NCBI GenBank assembly: GCA_003427395.1
Contig: BFEA01000627.1
Coordinates: 751,527 to 800,903 of the forward strand
Source of the DNA: Chara braunii
Lineage: Eukaryota; Streptophyta; Charophyceae; Charales; Characeae
Direction of reading: 5' to 3'
Length of the DNA: 49,377 nucleotides
Shown: one piece after another, positions 10,802-21,285 of the stretch
Numbering within the stretch: the stretch's first letter is position 1
Layout: every line of letters starts with the position of its first letter
The notes under the pieces: generated by a model
The model's input: the letters and a program-made list of their open reading frames with translations, nothing else
What the model was told of the DNA's origin: nothing
The model's database searches: none
Made by a program: the position numbers and the translations under genes

Positions 10802-11620
10802 TCAGGCCACCCAAACTTATGGAATTAACCTAACTTAGCCAAAGAATATACACAAAACAGAGGGCACAATTACCTCTCTCTTCTTTGGGCATATGACTAG
10901 ACCATTCTAGCCGCCCTGAACTGTTTAAAATATCCAAGTTATATATAATTGTCTGCACTTAGTCTTCTAAGGCTGCATATGACTGAACTAACGGAAGTTC
11001 AGTCTGCCCCTGCTTGCCATCAATTTTATTTTTAATTATACTCTCTTCAAGTTGTGATAGACTACAGTCAGACCACCTAAACTTATAGAACAATCTGATT
11101 AGCTCGTTCTTAAATAATAGAAAAGTATAGTCAAGTTGTAACCATTGGATTCCAGCATGTGCGAGGCTTTGAGTCAGACCACCTGAACTTATAAAACAGT
11201 CTGACTCTCTGCCTGATTTGTTTCTCTCTGATCCATTCTATGCGTGGCATTGGGCTAGATCACCTGAACTTACAGAACAATCTACCCTCTGTCATGTTCA
11301 TTTTCTCAGAATAAAACAGGAGGAGGCTAAGTCATCCAAACTTATAGAACGGCTTAGACCTCCTCGATCAGAACAAAATGAACAGGGGAAAACCCAAGTA
11401 AACAAGACAACCAAGGCACCTGAACTTACAAAATGCACTCGGTCCCTGAAAAGTCAACCACAGTCATCCCTCACGAGTGAGAGCAGTCAGGCCACCTAAA
11501 CTTATACAACAACCTGACCCTTCATGAGCAATCAGACCCCCTAAACTTATACAAGGGTCTTACACTCCATGCAAACCAAAATAAACAAAGCAATGAGCCT
11601 CCCCAAACTTATGGAGACTT
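10802..11620. repeat. Array of stem-loops with conserved 19-nt loop in 3' LTR
   Basis: About nine units share the loop cacctaaacttatagaaca or a close variant, each flanked by short inverted sequences that differ from unit to unit. The clearest are: GAGTCAGAC 11171-11179 with GTCTGACTC 11199-11207 (9 bp); TAGAT 11256-11260 with ATCTA 11280-11284; GGAGGCTAAGT 11322-11332 with GCTTAG-a-CCTCC 11352-11363; GTCAGG 11486-11491 with CCTGAC 11513-11518; AGAC 11535-11538 with GTCT 11557-11560, misaligned by at most a base. A GTCAGA/TCTGAT unit lies at 11067-11100. Outer units near 10802 and 11594 are weak. A separate perfect hairpin with another loop lies at 10981-11004. Confidence 0.8.
10981..11004. 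other. Perfect 9-bp hairpin in 3' LTR
   Basis: GACTGAACT, loop aacgga, then AGTTCAGTC. The other LTR keeps the nine pairs at 25062-25085 with a changed loop (aactca). Confidence 0.9.
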
Positions 11621-12876
11621 CCCAGCCTTAATGACCCAGTCAAACCCTCAATCAAAACTGTCCTCCATTTTGCCTTCCCCAGATGCAATTCCTTTCAGCA
11701 ATCTGATTTAATACAACAAATAAAACTGAAATTGAGATTGTTCAAGCATTTCTTTACTTTATCTGGTTCAAGTCCTGAAAGTCAAACAAAAGTCAAAGTA
11801 GGCCTGCACACCATATACTCAGTCAAACATGCAATGAATAGTATAGATAGGGCTATAATCTGGGTTTATAAAGGGAAAACAATGGTTACCTTTCAATTCC
11901 CTGCCTCCAGAACTCCTCCTGAGTTCCGGCAGAGCTCCCGCAATCGGTGGGCAGACTCCCCACAGAGCCTTGTTGCGGTTCTACGGGTTGCAATCCCGCC
12001 TGCCGCCTTCCTCTCAGAACCAGGGGACTAGACTTAGAGTAAGAAGGATAGAAAGAGACGGTTTTAGACTCTCACATCCAAGGAGGGTGCTCTCAGACTC
12101 GCAGGAGAGGGCCTAGAACTCTTGATGCTCCTGAGGGCCCCGCAATGATGGCCAGGATGCATCCACAACTTGGTCAACCAAAGGTAAACGGTTAGCCGTT
12201 GACTTCCTGATAACCTTTACAGATCGCAGAAGAAGCCCCTCTTACTAAGCTTTGTTCCCCCTTTTTGTTGGGCTTAAGTCTACCTTCATCTCTCTGACCG
12301 TTCTTCCTTTATGCAACCTAAAGAAGCCGCGTACGAAAAAAACCTCTCTTCCTGTGCTCTCTTTGGTGTATGGGCAGAAAATACAGGGGAAGTCCCTTGC
12401 TCACTGCGTGCCTAGCTACCGTAACCCTCAGTGAGGCACACTCGTTGTCCACAGCAACATGGTACAACAACCCCTCGACCACTCAACTCAGCTATCAAAT
12501 GGGCCAACCAATGATTCGGGGTGGATTGGCCTAACAGAGGTCGACCCTGGACTATCGATTCCTTAGCAACGCTCCAAGTTATAGCAATCATCTCCTCGCT
12601 GAATCGGACCGTCCCCTGCATCCGCACGCATGCTCCTTCCTGACCGAACTACCACCGTACAACCTAGGAGGATGACGTCCGACTAAACATGCCCTTGAGC
12701 TTGATTCTAATAGTCCAGCAAAACACAACAATGCACCGCGTGCTGGGCACCCCGAAACAGTGTTCTGCCTAAGGGAATACCACAACAGGGCTTCGTAATC
12801 AGAAGGAAGCAGCTCCCTTCAGAGCACAGTTGCTAGAGCTACTCAGTCTGACAACGATGCAGCAATGGCACAACTG

Positions 12877-13449
12877 TCGGGAGTGATAAACTGGACCAAG
12901 ATTTAATCAGTAGCAACCTTAACCAAAATGAAGAACGACAGTTTCTGTTTCATCTCGGTTGGTACCTCCTTGAATCATGAGTTAAAGTCGAGCTCCCCAC
13001 CAGAACGTGACCAGATACACGTGCTCCTAGTTTCTAACATCACTCAGAGCCAAGCTCCGGAACAGAACACGGTTTGGCATAGGATTGATCCTGCGGCGTA
13101 CAGAAACTTGCGGCCTTAGTCACCTCCTACACTGATGATCAGGGTCACTGTACCGATGCAAGATTCACTGGCCTAGCTCATCGTGCTGAGTGGTGTCCAA
13201 ATGTACAGAATGACAACAAATCTTCCCATTCATAGCGACTAGGTGCGCGGCTGGCTGAAAACCAGCCCGTCAGTGCCCCGACAGGCCTCTGTTTTCACGT
13301 CCGTCGAATCACACCGGCTTCCAGGTAAGTCTCCGACCCCACGACCTGGTTTGGCATTTATTCCAACAATGCGATGAGCAATTCGAACGAATATTGTGCT
13401 AAAGTTGGTCAGATTCATATCATTTTAGAAGTCGCACCTCTCCCGGGCG
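12877..13449. other. 573-nt segment present only in the 3' LTR
   Basis: The flanks cacaactg and caaaccgcttctcacg are adjacent in the other LTR (near 26948-26970). No target-site duplication surrounds the segment and only one or two bases of microhomology occur at the join. A deletion in the 5' LTR therefore fits better than an insertion here. No coding domain was recognised inside. Confidence 0.75.
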
Positions 13450-13520
13450 CAAACCGCTTCTCACGTAGCATAGAAGATGCCTCTTTACCGCGGAAAATGG
13501 CCCTGCCATTGAATTCGCCC

Positions 13521-13530
13521 TATAAAAAAA
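13521..13530 (+). promoter_or_regulatory. TATA-box-like sequence, antisense to the element
   Basis: ccctataaaaaaacgc on the + strand is followed by a pyrimidine-rich stretch of several hundred bases, as in many plant 5' UTRs. It is kept in the other LTR at 27027. This strand is opposite to the element's own transcription, so if real it would be an antisense or captured promoter. Sequence resemblance is the only evidence. Confidence 0.25.
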
Positions 13531-14042
13531 CGCCGGAATTGAATCTTTCTTCATCAGAAACCGATTCAAACGGAGGGACATAAGTGCTTTCTCGCTCTCC
13601 CTCCTTCCCGCTCCCGCCATATCTATAACTCTGCGCAGCCTCTTACTAACAAAACTCTAAAACTAACCACTAAACTCTGATTCTAACCCTTCCATCCACA
13701 TCGCAATATGTCAAAACCTCTAGATTCACTCTTCCCCCGCCTGTATCTACTCAAAGACGAGACAACACAATCGTTTTATCTTCTCCTCTTCAATAGCTCG
13801 GTGAGCTAACCTTTTCTACTAACTCTTACTTAACTAACTAATCGGCCAAACTAACTGCATAATCAGATTCGCTTAGGCCTAAACCCCCCTTCTACTATCC
13901 TCCCTCGCTTATTTCCATCAAGAAACGAGCGAGGTACAACGCTTTCTACTTCTCCCATAGCCAACCTCCGTTATCTCTCTCTCGTTTTCGCCATCTCTGG
14001 CGCACAACCTTTTCATTCTCACTCTCTATCTACTAACTCATT

Positions 14043-14307
14043 NNNNNNNNNNNNNNNNNNNNNNNNNNNNNNNNNNNNNNNNNNNNNNNNNNNNNNNNNN
14101 NNNNNNNNNNNNNNNNNNNNNNNNNNNNNNNNNNNNNNNNNNNNNNNNNNNNNNNNNNNNNNNNNNNNNNNNNNNNNNNNNNNNNNNNNNNNNNNNNNNN
14201 NNNNNNNNNNNNNNNNNNNNNNNNNNNNNNNNNNNNNNNNNNNNNNNNNNNNNNNNNNNNNNNNNNNNNNNNNNNNNNNNNNNNNNNNNNNNNNNNNNNN
14301 NNNNNNN
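14043..14307. other. Assembly gap (265 N) in 3' LTR
   Basis: A run of N directly follows ctatctactaactcatt. The gap in the other LTR starts after the same bases. Frames drawn through it are meaningless. Confidence 0.99.
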
Positions 14308-15747
14308 CCCGCTTGATTTCAGCGAGAATCGAATGAAAACTCGCTTTTCTCTTCCCTCTCTCCGACACCCCGCCATAGCCACCGCGCAAGCTTTTTCTTA
14401 CCAACTCTCCCTCTACTAAATCTCTACCAAAACTAACGCAACTATTGAACTCGCCCGATCCGAGATCCTCCACTACGCATCTCCCCGCTCCTAATCTCGT
14501 CAAGGATCAGGCTAGCAATTTATCTCTCTCCTTTCCTTTGCCATACCCGTTCCCTCGCTCCTACCATTTTCTCAGTTGGACGCATCTGGCGTGGACTGGC
14601 GTCCAGATTCGCTCCATTCCTCCCTTATTGTGTTCGCGCCCGACATCTCCACCACCTCTGTCGGCCTCGCCCTTGTTGTTAGCACAGTACCAGCGCTGCG
14701 CCCGCTTGTCCTTCCAATCGCTGCTTTTCAATACCCCCCTTCTCCGAATGTACCTAGGCGGAGACCCGGGCCTGATTCGCCCGGTCCAGCGCTATCTCCG
14801 CCTTATGTCTGCTGTTCGGATTTCCCGTCGCCTGCTCTCTGCCTCCGCACTCCTTCTCGCTGCTGCACAGTGCCGCCCGCTCAACTCTACTGCCTCTCTG
14901 CCCAGCTTCAGAACCCGTCGTTGTCCGCCTTTCTCACTACCGGCCAGCCAGCGCCTTAGCGCAACGACCTTTCCTAGTTGCTCTGGCCTGCCCGAGGGGA
15001 CTTCGGGGAAGGCCAGCTACTGGTCAGCTTGATCAGTCCTTCGCCTCTATAGTAGCGCTCAACGCGGTCCTACTCTGCCCGACATCCCGAATCGCTCACC
15101 TTTCCTCCACATCGGTCGACGCAGCCTGGCTTTGTCAACTGCAATAGTGGCCCTGAGAGGGCTTCTGAGGATTCAGCTAGTAATAGGTTCAATTAGTCTT
15201 TCGCCCTTATGCCCTATCCGACGAGTGGTGTGCCCAGCAGATACCGCTGCTACCTCCTCCTGCCCACTTCACTCCGGTCAATCTCGCCACCACCTCAAGT
15301 CAGCTTTGGCCAAGTTCCCACCCAAACAGCTGGCCACGGAACTGAGGACGCGCCCTGCTGCAAGTCCTTGTGCGTGGCCCTGATGAACTGGGCCCGGTAC
15401 AACCCTCGCCGGTAATAGCAAGATTCAAATGAGAACTCTGAAGACCGGAGTGGAGGAAAGCCCCGCGGGCATGCTCACCCCCAACCCCTTCACCGCGGAC
15501 TGCGTGGGGACGGACAGTGCTCCCGCAGAAAAGTCCCACCACTGTAATTCCTTCCGGCCCATACGTTTAATGACCCGTCGGCTCGCATGCACGTCGGACG
15601 CCTCGGCCCGGCTTTTCCTGACGGGCAGGATAGGGGAATTTTGCCGGCCTCCCGAACGCCCGAAGGTTCGTAAACCAACCAAAAGGAGGCTCGTGCTCAA
15701 GGTCTTTGACCGTCGCGACGACTAGGTACTAAAGCAAAATTATTAAC

Positions 15748-15903
15748 ATGGCAGAATTTAATTTATTCGGGACTTTTGATCATCAAGATATGACGAACGG
15801 GGAAAACGAAAATGTTAGCCCCATCCTAACGCCGCCGACGGCAAAACCAAGGGGGATGGCCCCGCCGGGCCCTCAACCCCTCGGTCCCTTCGCGCTACTC
15901 TGA
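15748..15903 (+). pseudogene. Short antisense reading frame in 3' LTR (MAEF frame), broken
   Basis: The frame starts MAEFNLFGTFDHQDMTNG and then becomes rich in Pro and Gly. Relative to the other LTR (29321-29515, 64 codons) it carries a 2-bp loss near 15900 that ends the frame early. The five residue differences in the shared part all change the amino acid, so there is no sign of selection on the protein. It could be the start of a captured or ancestral coding region, or chance. No family was recognised. Confidence 0.25.
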
Positions 15904-16435
15904 TATTCCCACATTGCCGCCGCTCAGCCTCGAACCCTGAATCTCCCTAATGAAAGTCCGACGCCATAACTAATAGCGCCAGTTCCAAGTCTGGTCCTAG
16001 CACTAACGGGCGCCTAGATAAACAAACACTGCACGACGCGCCAATTTACCAAAACATTTTAGCCCGGCAGATCGGCCTATCGACCGAACCGCCGACCGCC
16101 AACCTCCGCGCCCACCGCGCGACTATACCGAATCATGCCGCCGTCGACGTCGTCCTCCGTATGCATGCACTTGTCTCGGTCAAACGTACCAGTTAGGAAA
16201 AAACAAAAACATCCTTTAATCCTAAAATAAATAATAATAATAATAACACAATGCTACCGATATCCGCGTCGGCTCTACAATCATCAACACGGGAAAGAAA
16301 TCACGCGAGCCTTAAAACCTCGCGCCCACGCACTCTCTATTCTAGTCATCCTTCAACAAGTGTAAACCACTGACACAGTCGCGCCCCACGCAGTGTATTC
16401 AGTCTAATTTCTGTCATCTGCAAAAACCAGGGTGG

Positions 16436-16453
16436 ATACCCTTAGAAGGGTAT
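16436..16453. other. 8-bp hairpin next to the U3 end of the 3' LTR
   Basis: ATACCCTT, loop AG, then AAGGGTAT, 11 nt from the GACA terminus. In the other LTR the loop is GT but the stem is identical (30012-30029). Confidence 0.9.
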
Positions 16454-16464
16454 TCGCACCGACA

Positions 16465-17565
16465 GCTTACCAGACCATATCAAGCGACTCCCCCGTCGCT
16501 TCGCAAAATCGAAAAGCTATCAGATTACCCAAGATGCTGACGAAAGGAGAGACCAATCCGATTAGTCGATAGACACAGGGTAGAGGCCTCCATCAAACCA
16601 TGCCTCCACAACTATATGCTGCCAGGTTTCTAACCCGGGTCCTCATTGCCCAGTCATTAGGATGCTGACAGCATAAGTTCCAAAGACCCTCTCAACCGTC
16701 CTCTCCCCCCGGTCCTAGACAACCTTCGGCTTCTCGTTGGGTGTCCCTAGTCCTGGCCAAAACTAGGGACGCGGACCCTAACCGAGACCTTCGAAGGCAC
16801 TCTCGCCTTCCTTCTCAGAAAATCACTCGCAATCAAATACACATACGTATATTTGTATATTTAATATCCACTCAGCTCTTTCTGCAGTCTAGTACAAAAA
16901 GGCTAGGTCTCCATCTGGGTCCACCATATCTTGGCTGATCGGACCAGGACTACGGCCCACCGCACTGTTGTTTTAGCAGCAGTACCCTCGTTGGTTACGC
17001 AATGATAGACTTTCTCCTGATAAGCATTTAATCAGGATTTCCCAAAACCTCAACCTTCACTATCCCACGGAGTAATTTCATTGGGCGGGCAACTCCCCTT
17101 AAACTCTTACCCCGCGGTCCCGCAGCCAGGTTGCGCCGGCAAGCAGCCATCCACTAGGGTTACGCCCTTAGTGGCGCTAAACTTTACCGTTAGCTTGGTC
17201 TTTCTTCAGTATGTCCCAGAACTAGCACAAGTGGTTAGACGAAGCGTCGCAAAACAAATCACGGGCCCACTGCGAGGTTACGCCGGGGTCTGAAGGCGTT
17301 TACCAACCCTCCCACAAAAGGCATGGCATCCTTCGCACGCTCACAAACAAAATCACCGCTAGGTCCACAAAGTCGTGACCCCTTACTTGATCAGGGTCAG
17401 CAACCACCCATCCTGAGACATCTCTCGCCCTGCACTCATTGCGACCTTCCCAAACATTCCAAGCAAATGTGATCCTTTTCGTCAGACTTTATCACTCATC
17501 AGACAACTTACCGTGCCATAAATCAGTTTACCCACCTTTGAAGGTGAGTCTTCCAACAATAAAAC
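16465..17565. other. Internal region of the LTR element, no gene seen
   Basis: Between the 3' LTR and the 46-nt repeats. No pol or integrase motif is visible on either strand. Short frames such as 16741-16938 and 17081-17293 (+ strand) have no recognisable domain. Confidence 0.5.
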
Positions 17566-17703
17566 CATCCCCTTTTCCAAAAATCCAAGGGGGTCTCATC
17601 ATAGAACAAAACATCCCCTCCTCCAAAAATCCGAGGGGGTCTCATCATAACACACAACATCCCCTTCTCCAAAAAATCAAGGGGGTCTCATCGTAGAACA
17701 AAA
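17566..17703. repeat. Three 46-nt tandem repeats with covarying hairpins
   Basis: Units start at 17566, 17612 and 17658. Each contains a six-pair hairpin with a 12-nt loop. In unit 1 CCCCTT (17569-17574) pairs with AAGGGG (17587-17592). In unit 2 CCCCTC (17615-17620) pairs with GAGGGG (17633-17638). In unit 3 CCCCTT (17661-17666) pairs with AAGGGG (17679-17684). The T-A to C-G change in unit 2 is on both sides of the stem. Confidence 0.9.
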
Positions 17704-18846
17704 CATCACTGAGAGACCATTTTATGGGTCCTCGTCACAACTTAAGCAATCAACAACCGGCATGGTGAAGCACCCGAGTCTCAAAGACTCATAAATCTTC
17801 TAAAAATCCTCACAACTTTTCACAAACGGACTGCACTCCCTCCTCGTATACTATGCCCCATCGGCTGTCCGTAAACAGATCGCATGAGTATACCGAGGAG
17901 TAGACAGTTCCACATAACACACATCCATAAACATGAGATGCATCCAAAACATCTCCCATACAAAGTCATCACACATCAGGATAAAGCCACACAAGTGAGA
18001 GTAATAGTGATCGTCACAAAAACCAAGCTTCATAAAGTTTTAACTCAAGCATGTACACCAGGGAAATAGTATCTCTCTCAAAAAGCATTAAGGGTACCCA
18101 GCCCTCACGCTCCACTCCGCTGAGTGACCCACATCTCTAACACACGAATACCTCGGAATATACCCAAGCATACACAAAAGCTCAAATCACGCGAATCTAT
18201 CCTAAATGCACACGCCAACGTATCACACATCTGGATACAACCACCTAAATCACACCAAAAGAAGAAACAAAAGATTCGTCCAATACTACAGTCTGCATGT
18301 ACAGATGGACAAGCTAGTCGTGACTGCACCTAAATGTGTACACATCTAGCTTAGTCTCTATATACAAGAAACCCTGACCTTACTGACATATAGGTGAACC
18401 AGTCCTCACTCACTCACTGCCCCCTGGTATCACCTATACGGATGAGCTATCTACAACCTAAATTACTTTACCGGACCATTATAGCGAAACCCCTCCCCGG
18501 ATCTAACATATATACATATACACATCAAAGTATATCTCTGTCCTAACTCACATAATATATAACTAGCCATTACAGGGTTAGGGTCACGCAACGATTAGCC
18601 TGCTACTTCAATTTTCAGATCAGTACACATACAACTAGATTTTTACCAACAACGAACCCCAGGATCTAAAGCAGGCGATTACTAAAACTTCCCAACTCAG
18701 GGGTTAGGATGAATCCCCATTACATCCTACTATACTTTCTCTGCCCTAGTCATCTCATCTACCCTCTTCGCGCTCTTGATCATCTGGCTCACCCTAATGG
18801 TCATCTCATTCAACACCATTATGCCCCTTTCTTCTTTGAGCCTCAC
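17704..18846. other. Internal region of the LTR element, no gene seen
   Basis: Lies 3' of the gag-like frame on the element's strand, where pol would be expected. No YxDD-type RT motif, integrase zinc finger or DDE core was recognised. Segments near 17965 and 18215 (catcacacatcaggata and tatcacacatctggata) are similar and may be a diverged internal duplication. Confidence 0.5.
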
Positions 18847-20178
18847 TTATGGTTTCGCTGACTCGCGTCCCTCGGCGCCTTGCCTGTCATTCTCGCGACC
18901 TCTATTGCCGCGTCCACCATCTCCACGGCCTGAATTGCCACGCCCGCCATCTCTACGGCCCCTTCCAGCTGCCTGCCTTCGGCCCCTTCCACCTGTCATA
19001 CTGCCCTGCAAAACTTGCTGTATCGGTGGCCACAACGGTCCGACAGGTTGGATTTGGACTGGCGGGGGTCCATGGAGCACCATGTTCAACCAAGAGCTCA
19101 TATAATTACTTTGCGCCCAGGGCATATAAGGATTGTGTGCCGGCCACAAGCTCATTCGGTCATACGGCGCCCACTGCCCATGTAGCGCTTGCTCGATCGG
19201 AGGAGACCCCCTTGGTCTTACCTCGCCTTCCAACTCTCGCGGGGTAATTGCTGCCTGCCGTGAACTCTGCCCTTTTTCGGTACCTTGACCACCCTGAGCG
19301 AGGTTCCTCGCCTTCCGCTGCGCCTTTGTCAATTTGGGAGGTTCAAGCTTCCCTTTTTTTCCCGTCACACCCTCTTCCTTACTTCCTTGAGGGGTACGGC
19401 CAGTCTTTCCCCAACAATCACATACCACATTTACCCAGTGTTCTGGCCACCACTCACTCATTTGCCTCTCCCGGCCTGCAGCTGAGGATGCTTCCTCGTT
19501 AGTGAACTCCTTCTTTGGATCTGGCGTAATAACAAGCAGGGCCATATTAGCATCCTGCTCCTCCTTTATTCCAATGAATCCTTCGCCTTTGTCGCTCGCC
19601 TGAGCACTGGCTCGCCTCCTTGGGGCTCCTATCGAGAGGGGTGACTCTTGGCCATCCCTCTCTACTCCTCTTTCACCCTAGTCAGTCAGCTTACTTGGGG
19701 AATCTTCCGAAACCTTCCGCTTGCCTCTCCTAGCCTCTTCCAGCCGTGCCAACCTCTCTTCCAATGCCCCTACTTGTCTTTGTAACCCACTTATCTCCGC
19801 CTGCGATGGTGCGCCCGCACCTGGTGGCAGAGAGTATTCCCCACGTTCGCCTTCTATTCCATCTTATGGGAATCTTAGCCTCAAGGAACTTTCCAACTCA
19901 TCTCACGTCTTCGCCTTCTGCTTGCGGGTATACACCTCCTCACTTAGTCCTTCACAAACGAACAAAGGGAGCATGTACCACATCGTTTTCTTGTTCCACA
20001 TCTTCATAAGGCTAAAATCTTGAAAGTCACGCAGAAAGTTAGACAAGTTTCATCCTTAGAACAGCAGGGCATGAAGATCTGGGGGCATCGACTCTTGCAA
20101 CGCTTCGCACCGCAGCACCTTCATGAGGCATGAATTTCTCCAAAGCAAGATCTTGGTGAAGCCGCTTTCTTCCGCCAT
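18847..20178 (-). pseudogene. Gag-like protein of the LTR element (in-frame stops)
   Basis: Read on the - strand from MAEESGFTKI at 20178, one continuous frame reaches 18847, broken by four stops: two near 20055, one near 19865 and one near 19680. In order it shows a capsid-like region ending TWDELESSLRLRFP (the W-x-x-L...LR-x-RF pattern typical of Ty3/gypsy-type Gag), a coiled coil (LQRQVGALEERLARLEE), a basic segment, a decayed zinc knuckle (CDCWGKTGRTPQGS, with His and the last Cys replaced), and a C-terminal RG/GR-rich tail of about 45 residues. Gag packages the element RNA into particles. The last 232 codons (19545-18847) are open. The reading is supported by motif order only. Confidence 0.6.
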
Positions 20179-20589
20179 GATGATGACAGCAGCCTGACAC
20201 GCATAGCGGGCAATAGATCATCGAAAAGTGATTCAAGTAAGCTCAGGCAGACAAAGGCGGACTGCTAACACTTACATCACGCTATCTACCCTTTTACTCA
20301 TGCCATCAGGCCTCATCCCCTAGTTACCCTAACACTTACCTTTACAACTATGGTAATGGGTAGAGAGACGACCACAACCAAGTAAAAAAAAACGCATTTT
20401 GTAGAAAAAAAAGGCCTTTCCTACCGACTCACTGCTGCTCGAATCTCCTCTCAGTTTTCACCCCCTCCATCCGGATCATGAGTACTGGCATATACGTCAA
20501 CTATGCAAGCCATGCTCCTAAGCCACTGACTAGGGGGCGAAAACTTCAGGTCTAAATACAAGCCATATATCAATTCGCAGGTATAGCGC

Positions 20590-21285
20590 TCATACTCCCA
20601 TCCTAACCCTCAAAGCTGTTTCGGCTGCCGCTTCTACCCTCGCCTGTCCACCAAAACTCTTATCTATGAGGAACTTGGGCAGGGTGACTCGCAGCGGAGC
20701 AGATGGAAGCCCGAACTCTCCAGCGCACTTGACCTCTACACGGGTTAGCGCTTGCTCTTTTCCATCAAGGGACACTTCCCTCGCCCACTTTGCCTCGGCT
20801 ACCCTCAAAGGCTTAGCAAGCAGGCTCTCATGCCCAAGTGCCAACTCTATCCCATGCCCGATCCAAAATGAGGGCGAGGCGTACAGGGTCACCCTTATAA
20901 TTGCACATTCCTGCTCATCATCAAACCCCGACTCGATCCAGACAAAGATGTCCGTGCCCATCAACATGCCCCACCATGAAGATAGGTACTCTCCTACTCT
21001 GACCCGCTTGGGTAAAGACACCTCGAGCCCTTCCTCTTTCTCAATTGGTCCGAGCATACGGGGGTCTTTCCGTGCAAAAGGCATCCTGAGTGGCCTTTGC
21101 TTTGTCTGGGTTCTGCCCATCACAGACGTCCAACACGCGCCTTCCATTATTAGCTGACAATCCCTACCCCTCTTAGAAGGGCGACTCAAACGTACAGGCT
21201 TAATGGCCAACCATGAGCTAAATGCTGGAGTGGAGGCATTCATATAAAATTTCACCCTTCTTAGAAGGGCGATCCAAACGTACAC
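20590..21285 (-). pseudogene. Unrecognised 231-codon frame upstream of gag
   Basis: This open frame lies between the primer-binding site and the gag-like region, in the same frame as gag but separated from it by about 400 nt with many stops. I do not recognise the family. It has no clear membrane segment or catalytic motif, and is rich in Trp, Arg and Glu (SWWGMLMGTDIFVWIESGFD, then RVEVKCAGEFGLPSAP). Its position suggests an N-terminal Gag portion or an extra ORF before gag. The long length without stops in an otherwise decayed region supports past coding. The true start is unknown because the first Met at 21285 may not be the original one. Confidence 0.4.

Larger units (their letters stand above)
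8229..16464 (-). repeat. 3' LTR of the giant-LTR element
   Basis: It aligns over its whole length with 22300-30040. In a hand comparison of about 330 nt (near 8870-9200 against 22955-23280) I counted about 17 substitutions, mostly transitions, so roughly 5 percent locally. It contains a 573-nt segment (about 12877-13449) that is absent from the other LTR. After removing that segment and the N runs, the two LTRs have almost equal length. The left terminus is unclear: clear alignment starts at cgcgggac near 8249, and the first bases (TGTATC at 8228) only loosely match the TGTC end. The purine-rich tract expected next to its U3 end is weak; the nearest G-run (ggggga on the - strand) is about 25-30 nt away. 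Confidence 0.88.

Noticed and set aside
14033-14503. Frames through 14043-14307 and 27549-27888
   Set aside because: Most codons are N; they carry no information.
14445-15032. Long + strand frames in the LTRs (195 and 127 codons here, 164 and 127 at 28082-28576) as real genes
   Set aside because: The 127-codon frame is open in both LTRs, but I counted 11 residue changes between them in a stretch with few silent changes. There is no selection for the protein, no domain, and composition explains the open frame.
15425-15725. Overlapping 98-codon (+) and 91-codon (-) frames, repeated at 28969-29290
   Set aside because: Both strands are open because the DNA is GC-rich. Differences between the copies mostly change residues, and no family was recognised.
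17566-17703. CRISPR-like array
   Set aside because: Only three units with near-identical spacers, in eukaryotic retroelement DNA; no cas genes.
18847-19545. The RG-rich frame as a host RNA-binding protein
   Set aside because: It continues in frame from a Gag-like region with a coiled coil and decayed zinc knuckle, inside an LTR element.
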